A DNA stretch of 12,053 nucleotides from Bacteroidota bacterium (GTDB taxonomy: Bacteria; Bacteroidota; Kryptoniia; Kryptoniales; JAKASW01): assembly GCA_021796055.1 (NCBI GenBank), contig JAJYOS010000097.1, positions 1 to 12,053 of the forward strand, read 5' to 3'. Under the pieces are notes generated by a model. The model was not told the origin of the DNA. It did no database searches and was given only the letters and a program-made list of their open reading frames with translations. Below are positions 7,763-12,053 of this stretch, piece after piece (positions within the stretch are counted from its first letter, which is position 1; each line of letters starts with the position of its first letter). The position numbers and the translations under genes are program-made.

Positions 7763-9019
7763 ATGGCTAATTCATCTCGTGACAAGGATAATGTCGCCCA
7801 GATTGTGAGGGCGCTTGAAGATAAAGATACCAACGTGGCGCTTGAAGATCCTCTTGAGAATTACATGGTTCTCAATATGGGCCCGCAGCACCCTGCAACT
7901 CACGGCGTGCTGAGGCTCCTTGTAAAGCTCGACGGGGAAACGGTGGTTGAATGCATACCTGAGCTCGGCTATCTGCATCGGGGATACGAGAAGATCGCCG
8001 AGGCCTCGACATACATGGAGTTTATTCCACACACCGATAGGCTCGATTATATTTCTCCCATTGCGAACAACGTCGCCTACGCCCTTGCAGTCGAGAAGAT
8101 CGCTGGAGTCGAGGCTCCACCTCGCGCGCAGTATATCAGAGTTATCGGCGCGGAGCTCGCCAGAATTTCTTCCCACTTGATGGCTATTGGAGCCATGGCA
8201 ATGGATGTCGGCGCCATGACAGTGTTCCTGTGGGCGTTCAGAGAAAGGGAGAAGCTTTATGATATATTCGATCTCCTCACGGGTGTCCGGTTCACGACGA
8301 GCTACACGAGGATCGGCGGAGTTGCACAGGATCTGACCGACGAGACCGCACAGGCAATCAAGAAGTTTATCGACGAATTCCCGCACCATCACGCCGAGAT
8401 CATGAAGATGCTAAACAAGAATAGAATCTTCCTCGACAGAGTGGTCGGCGTTGGAGCGATAGATGCCGAAACCGCGATCGGTCTCAGCTTCAGCGGGGCG
8501 AATCTTCGCGGCTGCGGAATCGAGCACGATATCAGAATTTTTTCGCCGTATCTCGTCTACGATCAGCTTTCTTTCGACGTGATCACCGAGAAAGAGGGCG
8601 ACTGCTTCGCGCGATATATGGTAAGGATGCGCGAGATGCTGGAGAGCGTGAAAATAGTCCGCCAGGCGCTTGAGAAGATTCCACAGGGCCCAATCAAGGC
8701 TGATCTTCCCAAGAAGGTGCTCCCGCAAAAGGAAAGAGTTTATAACAAGATGGAGGAGCTCATCCACGACTTCGTGATAGTCAATGACGGCGTCCATCCT
8801 GATGTAGGCGATGTCTACGTCACGACGGAGGGTTCGAAGGGCGAGCTCGGCTTCTATATCATGAGCGATGGAAGCGGTCATCCGTGGAGGCTTAAGATAC
8901 GCTCTCCTTCATTCTGCAACCTTCAGGCGCTCCCTTACCTCGTGAAGGGACAGATGATCTCTGACGTGGTCGCGATCATCGGCAGCATCGACCCGATTAT
9001 GGGTGAAGCGGATAAATAA
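7763..9019 (+). CDS. nuoD: NADH-quinone oxidoreductase subunit D (NuoD, 49 kDa)
   Basis: NuoD forms, with NuoB, the quinone-reducing site. I chose the ATG at 7763 (418 residues) over the TTG immediately before it, which would add one residue. N-M-G-P-Q-H-P-A-T-H-G at 38-48 holds H43 and H47; from the recalled Thermus Nqo4 sequence, H47 matches its quinone-site His38 and Y96 (L-D-Y-I-S) matches Tyr87. The 49-kDa signature L-H-R-G-Y-E-K is at 71-77. The C-terminus ends D-P-I-M-G-E-A-D-K, the usual family ending, so the protein is complete. About 30 residues precede the conserved core. The gap to nuoC is 53 bases and contains an A-rich string with AGAATT repeats and no strong ribosome site. Confidence 0.97.
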   Translation: MANSSRDKDNVAQIVRALEDKDTNVALEDPLENYMVLNMGPQHPATHGVLRLLVKLDGETVVECIPELGYLHRGYEKIAEASTYMEFIPHTDRLDYISPIANNVAYALAVEKIAGVEAPPRAQYIRVIGAELARISSHLMAIGAMAMDVGAMTVFLWAFREREKLYDIFDLLTGVRFTTSYTRIGGVAQDLTDETAQAIKKFIDEFPHHHAEIMKMLNKNRIFLDRVVGVGAIDAETAIGLSFSGANLRGCGIEHDIRIFSPYLVYDQLSFDVITEKEGDCFARYMVRMREMLESVKIVRQALEKIPQGPIKADLPKKVLPQKERVYNKMEELIHDFVIVNDGVHPDVGDVYVTTEGSKGELGFYIMSDGSGHPWRLKIRSPSFCNLQALPYLVKGQMISDVVAIIGSIDPIMGEADK

Positions 9020-9052
9020 GAATTCAAAAACCAGAATCGAGAACTAGAGACA

Positions 9053-9532
9053 GTGTTTACACAAGAGAACCTTCACAGAGTTGAAGAAATAAAGAAGCGC
9101 TATCCTAAGCCGATGGCGGCGCTGCTCCCCGTACTTTGGGTCGCGCAGGAACAATTCGGTTGGATTTCGGAAGAGACCATGCATTACGTCGGCGAACTGC
9201 TTGGCTTGCCTTTCAACCATGTCCTTGGCGTAGTGACTTTTTATACGATGTATAACAAGAAGCCGGTGGGGAAGTATAATATTCAGTTTTGCGGCAACAT
9301 ATCCTGCATGCTCCGCGGAGCGGATAATCTCATCGAGCATCTCGAGCACAAGCTAGGCATAAAGGTGGGTGAGACAACTTCCGACGGCATGTTCACTCTG
9401 AAGGAGGTTGAGTGTCTCGGCTCTTGCGGCACCGCCCCAATGATGCAGGTTAACAACGACTACTATGAAGATCTTACCGCGGAAAAGCTCGACAACTTAC
9501 TAGAAGAATTCAGGAAGCAGGCTCAACGATAA
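9053..9532 (+). CDS. nuoE: NADH-quinone oxidoreductase subunit E (NuoE), [2Fe-2S] N1a
   Basis: NuoE is the thioredoxin-fold subunit of the NADH-oxidising module and binds the off-path [2Fe-2S] cluster N1a. The four ligands are in standard spacing: C80-x4-C85 and C121-x3-C125. The helical N-terminal domain precedes them, with the P-V-L-W-V-A-Q-E-Q-F-G-W stretch at 26-37, and F-Y-T-M-Y follows at 63-67. Length (159) is normal. The GTG at 9053 is the only start that keeps the full N-terminal helix. A 33-base A-rich gap separates it from nuoD. Its TAA stop overlaps the ATG of nuoF by one base (TAATG). Confidence 0.96.
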   Translation: MFTQENLHRVEEIKKRYPKPMAALLPVLWVAQEQFGWISEETMHYVGELLGLPFNHVLGVVTFYTMYNKKPVGKYNIQFCGNISCMLRGADNLIEHLEHKLGIKVGETTSDGMFTLKEVECLGSCGTAPMMQVNNDYYEDLTAEKLDNLLEEFRKQAQR

Positions 9533-10836
9533 TGTCCGACTCCATAAAACTCTACGCTCAGAACGGCGATCCCGCATTTCCGAGGATTGTTCTTCCCGAT
9601 ATTCCTAACCTCGCACAGATAGAGACATACGAAAGTAACGGAGGCTACGGCGCGCTAAAGAAAGCGCTGTCGATGGATCCCGCGGCTGTCACGGACGTGG
9701 TGAAAAAATCAGGCCTACGCGGACGCGGCGGCGCGGCATTCCCCACCGGGCTCAAGTGGACATTCATGCCGAAGGGAAATGAGAAGCCCAAGTATCTGGC
9801 AATCAATGCCGACGAGAGCGAGCCTGGCTCATTTAAGGACAGGCAAATATTGGAGTTCAATCCTCACCAACTTATCGAGGGCATTCTCATAGCGTCCTAC
9901 GCCATGGGGATAAAGGCTGCCTACATTTACATTCGCGGCGAGTACTACAAATGGTACAAAATCCTCGAGAAGGCGGTGGAAGAGGCGTATTCCCGCAAGT
10001 ACATCGGCGAAAATATCGCGGGCTCCAATTTCTCCGTCGACCTTTATGTGCATCGTGGTGCGGGCGCTTATATTTGCGGCGAAGAATCAGGGCTCATGGA
10101 ATCGATCGAGGGGAAACGCGGTTATCCTCGGGTGAAACCTCCCTTCCCGGCTTCGAACGGTCTATGGGGCAATCCCACGACGATCAACAACGTGGAGACC
10201 CTGACGAATGTGCCTGCCATTATTTGGAACGGCGCGGAATGGTTTGCTAAGATCGGCGCGGAGAAGCATCCTGGCACACTGCTGTATGGTGTGAGCGGGC
10301 ATGTAAACAAGCCCGGCGTCTTTGAACTTCCTTCAGGAACGCTTCTGACGGATTTAATCTACAAATATTCAGGTGGCGTCACCGGCGATAAGAAGATCAA
10401 GATGGTGATCCCCGGCGGGAGTTCGATGCCTCCTCTCCGAGGCGATCAGCTCGAAGGCGTGAAAATGGACGCCGAGTCTCTGAAAGGAGTCGGGAGCGCG
10501 ATCGGCACCGGCGGCGTCATCGTTATGGACGAAGACACAAACCTGACAAAGGTGCTTCTAAGAATTTCAAAATTCTACTGGGACGAATCGTGTGGCCAGT
10601 GCACTCCATGCCGCGAGGGTACGGGATGGATGAAGAAGATACTCCAGCGTATGTACGACGGCTATGGAAAGGTCGAAGACCTGGATCTGTTGATGCGCGT
10701 CGCGAACAACATAGAAGGCAATACGATCTGCGCGCTCGGCGACGCAGCCGCCTGGCCGGTCAAGTTTACCATCCAGCGCTTCAGGAAAGAGCTGGAAGAG
10801 GAATTGGGCCGTCAGGATAGAAGCGCGGCAGCGTAG
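9532..10836 (+). CDS. nuoF: NADH-quinone oxidoreductase subunit F (NuoF), FMN and NADH site
   Basis: NuoF oxidises NADH through FMN and passes electrons to the [4Fe-4S] cluster N3. The 434 residues carry the nucleotide/FMN motif G-R-G-G-A-A-F-P-T-G at 64-73 (consensus has G in place of A69), N-A-D-E-S-E-P-G at 92-99, and G-A-G-A-Y-I-C-G-E-E at 177-186. The N3 ligands are E-S-C-G-Q-C-T-P-C-R-E-G-T with C354, C357 and C360, and C400 in T-I-C-A-L-G-D. The length is that of the family. It is coupled to nuoE by the TAATG overlap. It is the last nuo gene here; no nuoG follows. Confidence 0.97.
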   Translation: MSDSIKLYAQNGDPAFPRIVLPDIPNLAQIETYESNGGYGALKKALSMDPAAVTDVVKKSGLRGRGGAAFPTGLKWTFMPKGNEKPKYLAINADESEPGSFKDRQILEFNPHQLIEGILIASYAMGIKAAYIYIRGEYYKWYKILEKAVEEAYSRKYIGENIAGSNFSVDLYVHRGAGAYICGEESGLMESIEGKRGYPRVKPPFPASNGLWGNPTTINNVETLTNVPAIIWNGAEWFAKIGAEKHPGTLLYGVSGHVNKPGVFELPSGTLLTDLIYKYSGGVTGDKKIKMVIPGGSSMPPLRGDQLEGVKMDAESLKGVGSAIGTGGVIVMDEDTNLTKVLLRISKFYWDESCGQCTPCREGTGWMKKILQRMYDGYGKVEDLDLLMRVANNIEGNTICALGDAAAWPVKFTIQRFRKELEEELGRQDRSAAA

Positions 10837-10950
10837 AGCATCTCTGAAAGCAGCAGCGGCCGCCAGTCGTCTCTCAAGATCTATGTTAGAGACCCGGGCC
10901 TTGTGCAGCCTGATTCTGTTTCGGAAAACTTCTCGTTCCAGGGAGCAGGT
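10837..10950 (+). other. nuoF-dut intergenic spacer
   Basis: These 114 bases hold a 6-base stem, GTCTCT (10869-10874) with AGAGAC (10888-10893), around a 13-base loop, and the palindromes GCGGCCGC (10856-10863) and CCCGGG (10893-10898). No T-tract follows the stem, so this is not a convincing terminator and dut may be read from the nuo transcript. No remnant of nuoG is recognisable. Confidence 0.4.
10941..10945 (+). promoter_or_regulatory. Ribosome binding site deciding the GTG start of dut
   Basis: GGGAG lies five bases before the GTG at 10951. It favours this start over the in-frame GTG at 10903, which has no comparable site. Confidence 0.6.
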
Positions 10951-11403
10951 GTGGAAAGTATCTCGATAAGAATCTATAGGATATCGGAAGACTTCAACGA
11001 TCTTCCGCTCCCATCATACATGACGGATGGATCGGCGGGAATGGATTTGTACGCCGCCGTTTCCCAGCCAACTGTCATCGAGCCGATGACAACCGCTCTC
11101 GTCCCAACCAATCTAAAGATTGAGCTACCTCCGGGATTCGAAGCTCAGATCAGACCGAGGAGCGGTCTCGCTCTTCGCGACCGAATTACTCTTCCCAATT
11201 CGCCGGGAACTATCGATTCTGATTACAGGGGTGAAATAAAAATTATCATGCTCAACCTCGGCGGCCAGCCTTTTGTCGTGAATCGCGGCGATAGAATAGC
11301 TCAGATGATAATATCGAGATACGCCCGCGTCAACTGGGAAGAGTCAGATTCACTCGGCGAGACCGCGCGTGGCAGCGGCGGATTCGGGTCGACAGGAAAA
11401 TGA
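10951..11403 (+). CDS. dut: dUTP diphosphatase (dUTPase), trimeric type
   Basis: This cytoplasmic enzyme splits dUTP into dUMP and diphosphate, which keeps uracil out of DNA and supplies dTMP synthesis. All five motifs of the trimeric family are present: A-G-M-D-L-Y-A (29-35), R-P-R-S-G-L-A (68-74), [10 protein letters not shown] (86-95) with the likely catalytic D89, R-G-D-R-I-A-Q-M (112-119) and the mobile C-terminal [10 protein letters not shown] (140-149). The GTG at 10951 gives 150 residues, the usual length. An in-frame GTG at 10903 would add 16 residues with no family counterpart. The stop overlaps the next gene by ATGA, so the two are probably translated together. Confidence 0.95.
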   Translation: MESISIRIYRISEDFNDLPLPSYMTDGSAGMDLYAAVSQPTVIEPMTTALVPTNLKIELPPGFEAQIRPRSGLALRDRITLPNSPGTIDSDYRGEIKIIMLNLGGQPFVVNRGDRIAQMIISRYARVNWEESDSLGETARGSGGFGSTGK

Positions 11404-12053
11404 CCGCCATTCTTGCCTATCATAAGGTTGACGACAGGTTCGAATTTGGGCTCACGAATGTCAAACCGAAATCTTTTTTGAGGCAAATACAGGCGTGTAT
11501 CGCGGAAGGGTATAAGATCGTATCTGACGTTGAGCCCGCCGGATCTGGAAAAAGCGTATGCCTCACTTTTGACGATGGGTATGATTGTTTTTGTCGCAAT
11601 GTTGTCCCAGCGCTTGAATCTACCGGCGGTAAGGCGATAGTGTTCGTGATCTCCGATTACGTCGGGAAAACAAACAGCTGGGATATTCGCCTTTCCTACA
11701 AGCCGTTCACGCATATGACCTCTGAACAGATCAGAGAAGTTGCGGAAATGGGATATGAAGTAGGCAGCCATTCTTGCACGCATAGAGATTTAACGAGACT
11801 CTCTCATTATGCGTTGAAAGATGAACTTGTTAGGTCGAAGGAATTTCTGGAAGATGTTACGGGAGTTGAGGTCGATGCGCTGTCTTTCCCGTTTGGAAGG
11901 TACAATAGGGCGACAGCGGAAGCCGCGTTTGAGGCCGGATACCGCAGGCTTTTCGGCCTGGGATCTTCCGCCAGTGAAGGGGTACTTCCGCGAATTCCGG
12001 TGTATAGGATTGATTCCCCGGCGTCAGTTCTGCGAAAAATCGGAGAGTGTCCT
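11400..12053 (+). CDS. Polysaccharide deacetylase (NodB homology domain), 3' partial
   Basis: The frame opens at the ATG overlapping the dut stop (ATGA) and stays open for 218 codons to the window edge. NodB (carbohydrate esterase 4) motifs are seen. T-F-D-D-G is at 56-60, with D58 the expected base and D59 a metal ligand. S-H-S-C-T-H is at 123-128, with metal ligands H124 and H128. F-P-F-G-R-Y-N is at 163-169, in the position of the family's R-x-P-x-G motif but without that exact form. The family removes acetyl groups from N-acetyl sugars in peptidoglycan, chitin-like polymers or cell-surface glycans; the substrate here is unknown. The N-terminus A-I-L-A-Y-H-K-V-D resembles deacetylases of glycan-assembly loci, and no signal peptide is visible, so it may be cytoplasmic. 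The next genes lie outside the window. Confidence 0.9.
   Translation, partial: MTAILAYHKVDDRFEFGLTNVKPKSFLRQIQACIAEGYKIVSDVEPAGSGKSVCLTFDDGYDCFCRNVVPALESTGGKAIVFVISDYVGKTNSWDIRLSYKPFTHMTSEQIREVAEMGYEVGSHSCTHRDLTRLSHYALKDELVRSKEFLEDVTGVEVDALSFPFGRYNRATAEAAFEAGYRRLFGLGSSASEGVLPRIPVYRIDSPASVLRKIGECP

Noticed and set aside
7772..8392. Minus-strand open frame of 206 codons
   Set aside because: It is antisense to the conserved core of nuoD and matches no family.
1..12053. Mobile elements, CRISPR array, tRNA or rRNA genes, defence system
   Set aside because: No repeat-spacer pattern, transposase, integrase, tRNA-like cloverleaf or rRNA segment was seen by reading; almost all sequence is explained by ordinary genes.

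Overview
The window looks like a chromosomal piece from a Gram-negative bacterium, probably of the Bacteroidota/Ignavibacteriota/Chlorobiota (FCB) kind. The support is a TolB-like propeller fused to an Omp85-type outer-membrane barrel, a signal-peptide-bearing Sel1 repeat protein, moderate GC content, frequent GTG/TTG starts, and A-rich intergenic strings. This placement is an inference from gene types, not from a phylogeny.

Layout. (1) 1-2040, plus strand: the 3' part of a TolB/PD40 propeller plus Omp85-like barrel protein, probably cut by the window edge. (2) 2041-2366: a convergent non-coding gap with one imperfect hairpin. (3) 2367-5976, minus strand: three genes in the same direction, read right to left as an EthD-like small protein, an APC-family amino acid permease with a TTG start, and an exported Sel1 repeat protein. 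The gaps between them are over 150 bp, so they need not form one operon. (4) 5977-6294: a divergent control region between the EthD gene and nuoA, rich in short palindromes. (5) 6295-10836, plus strand: nuoA-nuoB-nuoC-nuoD-nuoE-nuoF, tightly packed, all intact and with their cofactor ligands. (6) 10951-12053: dut (dUTPase) and a NodB-type polysaccharide deacetylase, overlapping by ATGA. The deacetylase runs off the window end.

How the genes fit together. NuoE and NuoF form the NADH-oxidising part of respiratory complex I. NuoB, C and D form the quinone-reducing connecting part, and NuoA is a membrane subunit at the quinone site. NuoG and the proton-pumping subunits NuoH-N are not here: nuoF is followed directly by dut, so the complex I genes must be split over at least two loci if the enzyme is complete. 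The dut and deacetylase genes have no metabolic link to complex I that I can see.

I found no RNA genes, CRISPR array, insertion sequence, phage genes or evident novel system. The window is mostly housekeeping. The points most worth a second look are the propeller-Omp85 fusion, the split nuo locus and the palindromic region before nuoA.
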